From Lachnospiraceae bacterium MD308 (GTDB taxonomy: Bacteria > Bacillota > Clostridia > Lachnospirales > Lachnospiraceae), in assembly GCA_000403475.2 (NCBI GenBank), contig KE159795.1:62001-126000 (forward strand): a DNA stretch of 64,000 bases. The letters are read 5' to 3'. Both the position numbers and the translations under genes were made by a program. Of this stretch, positions 31,232 through 40,528 are shown one piece after another (position 1 is the first letter of the stretch; each line of letters opens with the position of its first letter). The notes beneath the pieces were generated by a model. The model worked only from the letters and a program-made list of their open reading frames with translations, was not told where the DNA came from and did not search any database.

Positions 31232-32335
31232 CTATCTCCTTGAGAATAATCTTATCGCGGCATCGATCAATCGAATAAAGAAAGAAAACGGCAATATCTT
31301 ATACAGCATCATAAACAGCCTTCTCGCCTTTGCCATGCCGGAAGGCCCGCTCAGACGTGGCTGCTTCAAATCATCTTTTTCACATTCGAACCAATCCATA
31401 TTTTTCCGAACCTGTTCCCATATCTTCTTTGCTTTATCTGTGTGAAGAATAACCATTGAAGTTCCCATGCCGTCATCCATATCCGGCCTGACCTTTTCAA
31501 TCCCCCAGAAATCTCCAATCGTAAGATCGCTCCCCCGGTCTACGGTACAAAACTTACAGCTATGGCAGGACGGCCGCAGCATATAGTTTCCGAAATACAT
31601 GATGCAAAATCTGTCTCGGAAAAGAGAACCCGTATGCTCCTTTCCATCAATCACATAAGCATACGAATGTCCGTGGTCTCGTGCCCGTTTATCCCGGAAA
31701 GAAAAATCTGTCATTTTTCCATGATATTTTTTTTCCAGATACCTGACATAATTTTTCCATATTCCCGGCGACGGAACCCCGTAGCACACCAGATCCGCCG
31801 CAATAAGCCCGTCGTACTCACGACCCAGGAACAGTTTCAGCGCCCTGGTCTGACAGGGCGTCCCGACAAAAAGCACCCAACGCTTTTCCTCTAGTCTCTG
31901 ACGGATATCCGAAAAGATACCCTGCGTATTACTCTGGACATATTTTGTCCTTTTGAGGTCATCCAATTGTTTAAGGCTGTCCGCTTTCCGGTGGATCACT
32001 TCCATACGTTCGTTATAGCCCGCTCCGTAAACTACGCCCTTACGAGCAAGAACATATTCTGCCAGAACAGGGAATATGCCTCCTGAAGAACTAGAATACC
32101 TGGTCTTATCGTCTTTTACACGCGCCCCCAGGTAACGGTTCGCGCACTTTTCAGAAAATTGATTTTTTATCGGACAGACGTCTTCACATCGGCCGCACCG
32201 GATACATACCCGGCTGTCAACATATGGATAATCGAATCCCTCCCTGTCCCGCTCCATCCGAATGGCCTGTACCGGGCAGACATCCGCACAGGCTCCGCAC
32301 CCACAGCATTCCTCTTTTTTCGCATATAACTCCAT
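31232..32335 (-). CDS. F420 dehydrogenase beta-like ferredoxin protein of polysaccharide clusters
   Basis: A 367-residue protein starting MELYAKKEECCGCGACADVC. Two 4Fe-4S motifs lie at ~10-60 (CCGCGACADVCP, then CIRCGRCEDVCP). They are followed by the FrhB_FdhB domains (RYSSSSGGIFPVLAEYVLAR, KYVQSNTQGIFSDIRQRLEE, VLFVGTPCQTRALK, CHSCKFCTVDRGSDLTIGDF). Despite the family name, such genes are common in bacterial exopolysaccharide clusters, often next to pyruvyl transferases, and are thought to reduce a sugar or lipid intermediate. The start is two bases after the preceding stop. A longer frame to 32,512 overlaps the upstream gene and lacks family similarity. Confidence 0.85.
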   Translation of the reverse strand: MELYAKKEECCGCGACADVCPVQAIRMERDREGFDYPYVDSRVCIRCGRCEDVCPIKNQFSEKCANRYLGARVKDDKTRYSSSSGGIFPVLAEYVLARKGVVYGAGYNERMEVIHRKADSLKQLDDLKRTKYVQSNTQGIFSDIRQRLEEKRWVLFVGTPCQTRALKLFLGREYDGLIAADLVCYGVPSPGIWKNYVRYLEKKYHGKMTDFSFRDKRARDHGHSYAYVIDGKEHTGSLFRDRFCIMYFGNYMLRPSCHSCKFCTVDRGSDLTIGDFWGIEKVRPDMDDGMGTSMVILHTDKAKKIWEQVRKNMDWFECEKDDLKQPRLSGPSGMAKARRLFMMLYKILPFSFFIRLIDAAIRLFSRR

Positions 32336-32337
32336 TT

Positions 32338-33327
32338 CTAACCCTTTCGTCTTTGCATATTTAAAATCCTGTACCCAATCCTCCAAAGGGAGTCCTTTAA
32401 CAGCTCTTTTGTAAATCCCCGGTTGATAAACAGCAGCCATAACGCACACACCGCACGCCACATGCACCCGTATTTCACCGAGATGACATACCGCCGCTTT
32501 GCTTTCCAGCAAGTAATCCGCCTTTTTGATTCCTTATCATGTATATCGCAGATTTCCGCAATATCGTCAATCAAGTTTTCATAGTCCAGATACTTTTTCT
32601 CCTCTTCCGCCCGTGTCAGTTTCCGCCTGGAATGACTGTCCTCCCTGACACAGACACCGTATAACTGTTCCTGAATTGTAGGGCATTTATACCGGAACAT
32701 ATATGGCAGGAGCATCTGAAAATTCTGGCCTACAGGATACTCTGGTATATGGCGTTTTTGATATATCGAAAAAAAACACTCCGACTTTATCATATAGCAT
32801 CCGCAGCAGACAAAGGTTTTAAACTCCAGAATATTCCAGAACAGAGATTCCTCCGTCAAACTGCCAATCTGTTCTTCCGCATTTTTCGATTCTCCTGTTT
32901 CCGGGTCAACGTAATACGGCAAGGATCTGACACATTGATAATCCGGATTACGTTCAAGGAATTTCACTCGTTTTTCCACAGATTCCGGCTCCAACAGATC
33001 ATCGCTGTCAGGCCAGATCAGATATTCACCGGTCACATATTTCAGTCCCCGGTTAATCGCTGCAGAAGCATTTTTATGACTGCCCTGTACGATACGGTAA
33101 TCATAGCCTCTTGCAGCAAATTTCGCCCGGTACTCCTGTGCCGCCCGGATTGTTCCATCCGTTGAACCGTCGTCGGATAAAATCATCTCAATCTGCGGAT
33201 AAGTCTGCCGCAGTACGGACTCCAGTATCCGAAAAAGATGGTTTTCTCCGTTAAACACCGGGGTAACAATGGAAACTTTTCCTTCTGTAAATTTTATATT
33301 TCCTGTGCACATCACACACTCCTGCAT
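32338..33327 (-). CDS. GT2 glycosyltransferase
   Basis: A 329-residue family 2 glycosyltransferase: VSIVTPVFNGENHLFRILES at ~18-37, MILSDDGSTDGTIRAAQEY at ~48, and LIWPDSDDLLEPESVEKRV at ~103-121 carrying the DxD. The middle part (VCGCYMIKSECFFSIYQKR) fits enzymes that act on capsule or EPS intermediates. It has no signal peptide and a basic C-terminus (RILNMQRRKG). It lies in the distal, decorating half of the operon. Donor and acceptor unknown. Confidence 0.9.
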   Translation of the reverse strand: MQECVMCTGNIKFTEGKVSIVTPVFNGENHLFRILESVLRQTYPQIEMILSDDGSTDGTIRAAQEYRAKFAARGYDYRIVQGSHKNASAAINRGLKYVTGEYLIWPDSDDLLEPESVEKRVKFLERNPDYQCVRSLPYYVDPETGESKNAEEQIGSLTEESLFWNILEFKTFVCCGCYMIKSECFFSIYQKRHIPEYPVGQNFQMLLPYMFRYKCPTIQEQLYGVCVREDSHSRRKLTRAEEEKKYLDYENLIDDIAEICDIHDKESKRRITCWKAKRRYVISVKYGCMWRAVCALWLLFINRGFTKELLKDSLWRIGYRILNMQRRKG

Positions 33328-33344
33328 CCTTTTTCCTGTATCGC

Positions 33345-34004
33345 TTATGGTTTTTTAACAGCTGCATTTAAAAATGACACATAATCAAAGTCATCCAGAT
33401 ACCGCCGCCGGAAAAACCGCTCTTTATAGTTCAGTACCATCCCCAGCTCTTCTTTTTCCTCGAATCCCCCTATACAATATGCCGATGAGATCTCCGGATA
33501 CCTGACATGGGTCAGAATGAGCTTATTCTTATAAGGCAGTTTGTCAAAACGCTGTATCGTTTCATAAGTACATCCATCCCGTTCCGATCCAATCAAAAGC
33601 AGGTTATCCCAGTTTATTCTTTCTTTTCTTTCTTCCCACTTCTGAACTCCTTCTTCAAATGTATCATAATGTACAAAATGTATTTTAACATCTCCTAGCA
33701 TGCCTGCAGGACATCCTTTTTCACCTTTAATCTCCACGAGCTCCTGCTCCATATACCATTTCAGGTTCTCTGCAAATCTGACAAAATCATTCATTTCAAT
33801 CGTCAGGTTAATGGTTGGAGAAAGAAATGGAAGATTCAGATCATGATAAATGATCGTTCCGACACAATTTGATGCAATAATCGAAAAATTCAGATTATCC
33901 AACTTTTTCCTTTTCCTCTTTTTATATAAAATCTGCTCCTGGTATTTCATTGTATCGATCAGATTGCATAAAAATCTCTTAACCTTTTCCATCGTCTCCT
34001 GCAT
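33345..34004 (-). CDS. DUF1919-family exopolysaccharide biosynthesis protein
   Basis: A 219-residue protein with the DUF1919 pattern. FSIIASNCVGTIIYHDLNLP lies near 40-60, NLTIEMNDFVRFAENLKWYM follows, then GMLGDVKIHFVHYDTFEEGV and WEERKERINWDNLLLIGSER. The family occurs almost only in capsule and EPS clusters and probably acts as a glycosyltransferase or glycan-modifying enzyme, but no member has an assigned reaction that I know of. It sits between a pyruvyl transferase and a GT2 gene. Confidence 0.85.
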   Translation of the reverse strand: MQETMEKVKRFLCNLIDTMKYQEQILYKKRKRKKLDNLNFSIIASNCVGTIIYHDLNLPFLSPTINLTIEMNDFVRFAENLKWYMEQELVEIKGEKGCPAGMLGDVKIHFVHYDTFEEGVQKWEERKERINWDNLLLIGSERDGCTYETIQRFDKLPYKNKLILTHVRYPEISSAYCIGGFEEKEELGMVLNYKERFFRRRYLDDFDYVSFLNAAVKKP

Positions 34005-34037
34005 TTTTCTCCATCCTTCAACGCTTTATAGTGTAAA

Positions 34038-35156
34038 TCAAACCAGCATACTTTTTATATAGTCCAACGAATGCCTCCGCTCTTTTTCGATAAACTCTCC
34101 GACCCGCTCCCAGTCAATCTCCTGCATCATCTCCTCTTTCGCAGGCATTCTTCCTTGTTCTATAAGCCTGGATTTCAACTCAATCTTTTCAAGAAAGTTT
34201 TCCATTCGTGCATTCCGCTTACTGTGACCAAATACTAAAAAGTTTTTTTCCATGAGGACAGAAAACACCATACCATGAAATGAATTCGTTACAACACAAT
34301 CCGCATGTTGGAAAAAGCCGACAAATTCCGAAGGTCCGCCCTTAATTTCCACATCCAGCCAATCCTTTCTCTGTCCCGGCCACGGCATAGAAACCTGGAT
34401 GACCTTCTTTTTCAACTTTACCGACAAATCGCGCAGATACTCCATCATCTGTGCATTATATTCCGTGTATATAAATAAAATATAATGTTTCTGCTCCGGT
34501 GTTCTCCCTATTTTTTTCCACTCCTTTGACCTGAGCAAAAGTGTTGGGTCAAGGACATCCGTGACATTCCCGTGAAAAAAACTTTTTACATAAGGCACCG
34601 CACTTTTTTCCCGCAGGGATATGCAGTAAAAATTCCGGTTAACCGCTTTCTCAAAGACTGTACGGTATCTGTCCGGCAGCGATGCTTTACCAAAACTGGC
34701 TCCATATGCGATCAGCTTACAGTTTCCTTTTTCTTTTACGTTTCCGATATACGCATGATCCAACCCAACCGTTATCTCCGGATTCCACACCTGATCGCTC
34801 CCCACAAAAACACGGGTGTACTTTTCCAGGGAAAGGTTTTCTGCTTTCCTTACTGCCGGTTTTGCAGTCAGATACCGATGCCGGAAATTCCGCATATTCT
34901 TCCTTCTTCTCAAAAATGAAAAAAAGCAGAGCACATTTCTTGCAATCCCCCAGATCTGCAAATTATATCTGACTTTTCCGCCTGTCTCGACGCCCACAAC
35001 CGGAAACAGCCAGTATCTTCCCTCCAGTCTGACCGGCGCATAGGGAATCACTTCCACCTCTTCCCTGCCAAGCTCTTCCAAACAAGATTTAAGCGCATAT
35101 GCCTGCAGCATAGCCCCATAATCATCCGCCCAGTGAAATGTCAATATTCCGATCAT
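34038..35156 (-). CDS. Polysaccharide pyruvyl transferase
   Basis: A 372-residue enzyme of the polysaccharide pyruvyl transferase family: GILTFHWADDYGAMLQAYALKSCLEELG at the N-terminus (the N-Y-GA-LQ-YAL pattern), VFVGSDQVWNPEITVG at ~115, and the C-terminal VVTNSFHGMVFSVLMEKNF with conserved SFHG. It adds pyruvate ketals from phosphoenolpyruvate to sugars, making the polymer acidic. It is followed by DUF1919 and GT2 genes. Its presence predicts pyruvylated residues in the product. Confidence 0.93.
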   Translation of the reverse strand: MIGILTFHWADDYGAMLQAYALKSCLEELGREEVEVIPYAPVRLEGRYWLFPVVGVETGGKVRYNLQIWGIARNVLCFFSFLRRRKNMRNFRHRYLTAKPAVRKAENLSLEKYTRVFVGSDQVWNPEITVGLDHAYIGNVKEKGNCKLIAYGASFGKASLPDRYRTVFEKAVNRNFYCISLREKSAVPYVKSFFHGNVTDVLDPTLLLRSKEWKKIGRTPEQKHYILFIYTEYNAQMMEYLRDLSVKLKKKVIQVSMPWPGQRKDWLDVEIKGGPSEFVGFFQHADCVVTNSFHGMVFSVLMEKNFLVFGHSKRNARMENFLEKIELKSRLIEQGRMPAKEEMMQEIDWERVGEFIEKERRHSLDYIKSMLV

Positions 35157-35218
35157 CCTGCCCCACTCCTTCCTTTACATGTATTCAAAACAAAGCAAAT
35201 CTCCCTTATAAAGTCCTG

Positions 35219-36964
35219 TTATCTGACACGTACCAGCTTCCGGTCCTGAATTTTATACACGATATCACATTCGTTGGCCAGACTCATGTGATGGGTTACA
35301 ATCAGCAAAGTCCGCTCTTTCCTCACTTGCCCGATCGCATCCATAACCGCTTTTTCTGTCTCCATATCAAGCGCCGCTGTCGCCTCGTCCATGATCAGAA
35401 GTTCAAAGTTTTTATACAGCGCCCTTGCCAGTGCGATACGCTGGCGCTGCCCTCCGGAAATGGCCGTACCGTTCTCACCGATCACGGTATGTATCCCTTC
35501 CGGCATCTTTGCAATATCTTCCCATATCTGCGCATATTTCAGACACTCTATAATCCTTTCATCATCAATCTCGGTCTGTTTAGCCAAAAGCGCCACGTTA
35601 TTGCAGATTGTTTCCCCATTCATATACACAACCTGCGGGATGTAACTGACGATATCCCCAATCTTTGCCTGACACGCCCCTTCGGTGTCCGACTGCGAAA
35701 CGATATCATAATCATCATAAAAAACGGCGCCCGACTGCGGCTTTAACAGCCCTAATATCAAACTGAGAAATGTGGTCTTTCCTGCTCCCGATGTCCCGAT
35801 GACTGCAACCGAAGCGCCGGCCGGGATTTCCAAAGACACATCCTCAAACAGATTTTCCCTGCCGTCATACCGAAAGGTCAGATTTCTTATATACATTCCT
35901 TTTTTAAAGGTCACATTCTTCTGCCTGATTCCTGCAAGACGCTCCTCTTCTTTCTTTAATTCCACATACTGGTCAAGGCACTCCTTCAACTCCTTGTATG
36001 GCTTTCTGGAAAACTCAATGCTGTTTAGCCCGCCCACGATACTGTACGAAAGAGTCGCCATCCTGCTCAAAGCCGAAACGTATACAGTGACCGGAATAAA
36101 GTTAGACAACTCAGCTCCCCACAAAAAAAGAGACACAAAAATAATCAGCATGATTGCCTTCGCCCAGAGGTTCATAAACACCGCAATAATTTCATTTCTA
36201 TAATTATATTTGCTCTGCGCCTGTGTAAACGCCATACTTGCATCATGATATTTTTCCAGAACAGGAGCTGTATGCCCGCTGATCTTCATCTCCTCAAATA
36301 TACCGTATTCAAGCGTAATCTGGGCATTGGCCCTAATCTCGTATTTTCTGCATTTTTCCCCGTACATCTTCATCTGCGCGCGGTACATAAGAAACACCGC
36401 AGCGATAAGCACTGCAAATACAAGACTGGCAATAATCCCGAACCATTTTGAAATATATGTCAAAATAACCGCATAACCCGCCATAGTAAATATATTTACG
36501 CCAAGCCCCACACACGCCAGAATAATATTCATGCTTTTCATCGTATCGCTGCGTACGATTTCCAATGCCTGCATTACGCTTTTCTGCTCATGCTGTTCCA
36601 GATCTTCTTTTGCAAACAATTCAAAAACCTTCATTGACAGCTGCTGCGTGCCATAATACAAAAAATGATTGGAAAATCTGCACCGGAACATCTCAAGCAC
36701 AACCTCTGATAAAAACATAAGCAGTATCACCGCGGCACGCAAACCTCCTGCCAGCACAGTATCTTCGGAAATTGTACTGATAAAATAAACCGTCACATAA
36801 AAACTGAAGACATCGATAATCGCACGGATACATCCCAAACATGCAAACCGCTTCCAGTTTTTCTGCTCTCCTTTATCCAAAAAACTTGTCATATATTTGA
36901 ATACTTGTATCAAATCCATCCTTCTCCCATATGAATATTCGGTTTCCCCGCTATAAATCCCCAT
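35219..36964 (-). CDS. ABC exporter, fused membrane and ATPase domains
   Basis: A 581-residue half-transporter. Six transmembrane helices (~35-320) precede an ATPase domain (~355-580). Walker A is VAVIGTSGAGKTTFLSLILG, the signature is AISGGQRQRIALARALYKNF, Walker B is LLIMDEATAALDMETEKAVM, and the switch His is in LLIVTHHMSLAN. It is probably a homodimer exporting lipid-linked glycans or a related substrate. The start at 36,964 overlaps the upstream stop as TAATG; ATG 36,919 (MDLIQVFKYM) is a possible alternative. Because PelG is present too, the operon carries two potential export or flipping functions. Confidence 0.93.
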   Translation of the reverse strand: MGIYSGETEYSYGRRMDLIQVFKYMTSFLDKGEQKNWKRFACLGCIRAIIDVFSFYVTVYFISTISEDTVLAGGLRAAVILLMFLSEVVLEMFRCRFSNHFLYYGTQQLSMKVFELFAKEDLEQHEQKSVMQALEIVRSDTMKSMNIILACVGLGVNIFTMAGYAVILTYISKWFGIIASLVFAVLIAAVFLMYRAQMKMYGEKCRKYEIRANAQITLEYGIFEEMKISGHTAPVLEKYHDASMAFTQAQSKYNYRNEIIAVFMNLWAKAIMLIIFVSLFLWGAELSNFIPVTVYVSALSRMATLSYSIVGGLNSIEFSRKPYKELKECLDQYVELKKEEERLAGIRQKNVTFKKGMYIRNLTFRYDGRENLFEDVSLEIPAGASVAVIGTSGAGKTTFLSLILGLLKPQSGAVFYDDYDIVSQSDTEGACQAKIGDIVSYIPQVVYMNGETICNNVALLAKQTEIDDERIIECLKYAQIWEDIAKMPEGIHTVIGENGTAISGGQRQRIALARALYKNFELLIMDEATAALDMETEKAVMDAIGQVRKERTLLIVTHHMSLANECDIVYKIQDRKLVRVR

Positions 36965-37968
36965 TATCCCGTTTGTCGTCCTCTTGAACCGGCATAATCT
37001 TCACATATTTTCCATATTTTAAAAATCACGCTTGACAAAGGATAACAATATAAAAATAAAGAAAAATATAATCTCGTCTTCCAGCTCAACTGCCGGAAGA
37101 TTTGTAGTTTCTTTTCTCTTTTTGCCAGATATTTTGCGTATTTCATCAAATTCGAATTTTGACACCTTCTGCCTTTATTGTACCATTCAGTTATGCCGGC
37201 AATAATATTGTATTCCCTGCATATGGCATTTTCTTTTCTTTTGCTTTGCAGTTCATGGTCGCGGATATAACATTCAATCCGGTACCTTTCCCGGCATGCC
37301 TTCACCGAAAACTCTTTGCTTGCGTTCTCCTCATGTCTTCTGTAATAATACCAGTCGCGCTGCAGAACCGACACGCCGCCTCCCTTCGTCAGCAGTTGAT
37401 AGACAAACAGCGTATCCTCGCCATGGCCCAGAGTTTCGTTAAACCGGACATTATCTGTCGCTGTACGGGAAATCATTTTCCCCCCTATTCCGCAAAGCAT
37501 TGGATTATTCATATACTCCAGCGCCTTTTTATTATCCATGTAAAAATCATCACCGCGGATGGACGTCTTTAAGAGCGCTGCTTTCAAAAAATCGTCAGCC
37601 GTACCGTAACATATACCTTCAGCCGCCAGAACCGTATGGTTTTCTTCCTGCAATTGATAAAGCGCCTCCAAAAGCTGCGGATGGATCAGGTCGTCACTGT
37701 CCAGGAAAAACAGATATTTCCCCTGCGACACTTCTATCCCAAGGTTTCTTGCGGCAGAAACTCCCTTATGTTCCTGCCTGACAAGCCGGATTCTTTTATC
37801 TTTTTGACATAGCATTTCACAGATCTCCGGACTGCTGTCCTCAGAACCGTCCTCAATCAGGAGCACTTCAAATGCAGAGTAAGTCTGCTTTAACACCGAT
37901 TCTATGCAGCTGCACAAATATTGCTCAGAATTATAGACTGGAACAATTACCGATATCAAATCCCCCAT
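36964..37968 (-). CDS. GT2 glycosyltransferase
   Basis: A 334-residue family 2 glycosyltransferase starting MGDLISVIVPVYNSEQYLCS behind GGAGG. Conserved blocks are FEVLLIEDGSEDSSPEICEM at ~33 and YLFFLDSDDLIHPQLLEALY at ~83, with the DxD metal site. The C-terminal region is helical and basic. A longer open frame to 38,190 overlaps the upstream gene and has no family features before this Met. Its stop overlaps the ABC exporter start (TAATG), so translation is coupled. Confidence 0.9.
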   Translation of the reverse strand: MGDLISVIVPVYNSEQYLCSCIESVLKQTYSAFEVLLIEDGSEDSSPEICEMLCQKDKRIRLVRQEHKGVSAARNLGIEVSQGKYLFFLDSDDLIHPQLLEALYQLQEENHTVLAAEGICYGTADDFLKAALLKTSIRGDDFYMDNKKALEYMNNPMLCGIGGKMISRTATDNVRFNETLGHGEDTLFVYQLLTKGGGVSVLQRDWYYYRRHEENASKEFSVKACRERYRIECYIRDHELQSKRKENAICREYNIIAGITEWYNKGRRCQNSNLMKYAKYLAKREKKLQIFRQLSWKTRLYFSLFLYCYPLSSVIFKIWKICEDYAGSRGRQTG

Positions 37969-37988
37969 CAGCTTGACCTCCCAGATTA

Positions 37989-39059
37989 TTATTTGCGGCC
38001 TGCGCCATCGCCCTGCTTTGCCCTCATTCCAAACGCCATCCTGACAAACCAAAGCTTCCCGGCAGCTTTTATCAGGATTCTCCCTGCCCCCGGATGTTTC
38101 CTGACAATATGCATTGCAAGTTTCTGATAGCAGGGAACATTCTCGGCAGACATAAAAACTCCCGCATAACGCTCCAATTCCTCCATGCATACTTTCCAGC
38201 TCTCACAGCCCGGCGAAAAATCTTTTTTCCCGCACCGCAGCGCCTCTTTATACCAGAATGCCATAAACCGGAAGGCATATTGAAGCTTATGTGCAGTTAT
38301 TTTTCCTCCTCCGGCGCGCTCGCCGATATCCAAAATCAACTGCATCGCATATCTGAGTTCTTCAACTGTACGCGCCTTTGCCGTCAGGCTCCCCGCACGC
38401 TTGCAATACATCGTGCCGTAAAACGGAATCACTTCCAAAAATCCCTTGCATCGGCTGATATATCTGCATACAAACACGAAATCTTCAAACTCATGAATCT
38501 CTTCCGGGAATTCCACCAGCAAATTCCCATCTTCGTCCAAAATGATTTCCCGGCGGAATAAGATCGGGGCAATGCTCATCAATATCTGCTCCCACATCAC
38601 TAATTCCAGCGCGGGACCAGGGCACCGCCTGCGTTTCGCCCGCAGCGGATACTGAAAGCGGCTCGGTGCTCCATTTTCATCGCAGATCTGCCGGCCGCAG
38701 GCTGCCAAATCATTCCCTCTCAGAAGGCTTTTTACTAACCGACCTATCATCTGCGCGCCCATCATATCGTCTGCGTCAAGAAAGCCGATAAACTGCCCCC
38801 TAGCCTCCCGAAGCCCTGCATTCCGGGCACGTGCCGGACCCCCATGAGGTATATTGATCAATTTCAGCTCAGGGCCTCCGCCCGCTTTAGTCTTTCTTAT
38901 ATACTTTTGGACAACCTCCTCTGTTTTATCAGTGGATTCATCATTTACTACTATAATTTCAAGTTTCCGGTAAGAGGACGCCAATACGCTCCGCAGACAG
39001 CGCCCAATCCATTTTTCCTGCTGATAAGCCGGTATGATCACTGAAACTAATACGTCCAT
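37989..39059 (-). CDS. GT2 glycosyltransferase
   Basis: A 356-residue family 2 glycosyltransferase starting MDVLVSVIIPAYQQEKWIGR behind GGAGGATTTGGAG. GT-A blocks are LEIIVVNDESTDKTEEVVQK, GGPARARNAGLREARGQFIGFLDADDMM (with DxD) and a long C-terminal helical part. The arginine- and cysteine-rich C-terminus suggests membrane association. It follows the first DUF4832 gene and continues the decoration module. Confidence 0.9.
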   Translation of the reverse strand: MDVLVSVIIPAYQQEKWIGRCLRSVLASSYRKLEIIVVNDESTDKTEEVVQKYIRKTKAGGGPELKLINIPHGGPARARNAGLREARGQFIGFLDADDMMGAQMIGRLVKSLLRGNDLAACGRQICDENGAPSRFQYPLRAKRRRCPGPALELVMWEQILMSIAPILFRREIILDEDGNLLVEFPEEIHEFEDFVFVCRYISRCKGFLEVIPFYGTMYCKRAGSLTAKARTVEELRYAMQLILDIGERAGGGKITAHKLQYAFRFMAFWYKEALRCGKKDFSPGCESWKVCMEELERYAGVFMSAENVPCYQKLAMHIVRKHPGAGRILIKAAGKLWFVRMAFGMRAKQGDGAGRK

Positions 39060-39103
39060 CTCCAAATCCTCCGTATTAAAAAACCATCCGTATCCGAAAA
39101 TTA

Positions 39104-40528
39104 TCAATAACGTTCAATCGTACCTATCCGGTATCCGTACTCTTCTTCATCCTGTTCATTCGCCAGCAATATCCGCTCTCCCGTATCCGAATCCTCCACC
39201 GAAAAATAAACGGTATATTCTGATTTTGAAAGCTCGCTGGCAGGGACTTCCGCATATACCGTCTGACACATCTGCGCATCTTCCCCGCCGGTCAGGCTTG
39301 TGATATCACTGGGTATTTCCTTTGACAGCACTTCTCCCTTGTTTTCATTATATAAAATCAAATTGATTTTCGGTTTTTTGTACAAAGGAGCAAATCCCAC
39401 ATTTTTTAATGAGACTTCCACAGATACGCTCCTCCGTTTTTGACTGTATTCCAGATAAGCCTCCGTGATAAGCAGCCGATAGCCCAGATGCCGGTCGATA
39501 TAAGTATAGCCGTCCATACCATAAAAACACCCCACCTCCGTTACCGTCTCCTTTTCCCACTTTTTCAGTACCGCCTGGTCATAATCCTGATTCAGATAAG
39601 TGATATGCCTCTCAGCCAGCCCCTTTACCGCATTTTCAAAGTCGTTATAAGAGTTATTATTGATGACCTCTCCCCCGTTCGGAACATAGCGGCACAAATC
39701 CTTCTGAAAATCCAACTCCTCTTCTAAGCTCCATCGGCCAAGGGAATCAGCGCCGCTGCCGTCTTCTGTCCTGTAAGTGCCATAATCACTTCTGTTCCCA
39801 AGCAGCCCGTCATTAAACAGACTGAGCCTTGCTGCAGGCTGTCTGCCCGCTAAGATTTCTTCCTCCGGCTCCTCCGACTGTATAATACTCCGCCACTGAG
39901 CAGGCGTACGGACTGCCAGATACACCGTCTCATCTGTCACACCCGCCAGTTGTTCTGTCAGACGCCTCATGTCCTCTGCCTTACCGTACCGTGTCCCGTT
40001 CATTTCCCCCCAGTTTCCGATGAAAAGCCCCTGCAGAACAAAAATCTGCTCTCTGTGCTCCTTAAGGACAGGTTCTAACTGTTTCATATGTCTTAGGATA
40101 ATCTCCAAACTCTCCGGCTCATGCTGCCCGCCTTTGCCCTCATCATCGTAGATAAAACGTAAGATCATACGCTTATCTACCGTTTCCAGAGCTTCAAACA
40201 GCTTTTTTATATTCTCAAGCCCACGCTCTGTAATCTTTCCTTCCCGATAATTCCGCAGGCAGACTTTGATCAGCATAATCTCTGTATCCGTATCGTCCCG
40301 AGTGAGTGTGCCAATAAGCTCCTCATAATCAGTTTGTTCTTCCGTAACCAAAAACGAATACAAATGATAGAAGCCGCGATCCGGATTTTTCAGCCTGCGC
40401 GCAGATTCTTTAAAAGAAAAGCTCTCTGTTTCAACCTTTATAAATATGCTTTCCCACAAAAATACAGCAGCAGCCACCGCCACTATAACTGCCGCAATAA
40501 AGATAACCACCTTTTTACATCTTACCAT
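39104..40528 (-). CDS. Membrane-anchored DUF4874/DUF4832 protein, putative glycoside hydrolase
   Basis: A 474-residue protein with one N-terminal transmembrane helix (~6-27), so the bulk is outside the membrane. The DUF4874-like domain (~40-290) has NPDRGFYHLYSF at 48-59, QGLFIGNWGEMNGTRY at 166-181, LAVRTPAQW, LFNDGLLG and PNGGEVINN. The DUF4832-like beta domain (~300-474) follows (GYRLLITEAYLEYSQKRRSV). The layout, barrel then beta sandwich with conserved Glu175 and Glu287, fits a glycan-processing enzyme, but no activity is established for the family. It is paralogous to the protein at 42,870-44,201; the two flank a large membrane protein. Confidence 0.82.
   Translation of the reverse strand: MVRCKKVVIFIAAVIVAVAAAVFLWESIFIKVETESFSFKESARRLKNPDRGFYHLYSFLVTEEQTDYEELIGTLTRDDTDTEIMLIKVCLRNYREGKITERGLENIKKLFEALETVDKRMILRFIYDDEGKGGQHEPESLEIILRHMKQLEPVLKEHREQIFVLQGLFIGNWGEMNGTRYGKAEDMRRLTEQLAGVTDETVYLAVRTPAQWRSIIQSEEPEEEILAGRQPAARLSLFNDGLLGNRSDYGTYRTEDGSGADSLGRWSLEEELDFQKDLCRYVPNGGEVINNNSYNDFENAVKGLAERHITYLNQDYDQAVLKKWEKETVTEVGCFYGMDGYTYIDRHLGYRLLITEAYLEYSQKRRSVSVEVSLKNVGFAPLYKKPKINLILYNENKGEVLSKEIPSDITSLTGGEDAQMCQTVYAEVPASELSKSEYTVYFSVEDSDTGERILLANEQDEEEYGYRIGTIERY

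Noticed and set aside
31232-32512. Archaeal-type F420 metabolism
   Set aside because: FrhB/FdhB-like proteins are common in bacterial exopolysaccharide clusters and nothing else for F420 is present.
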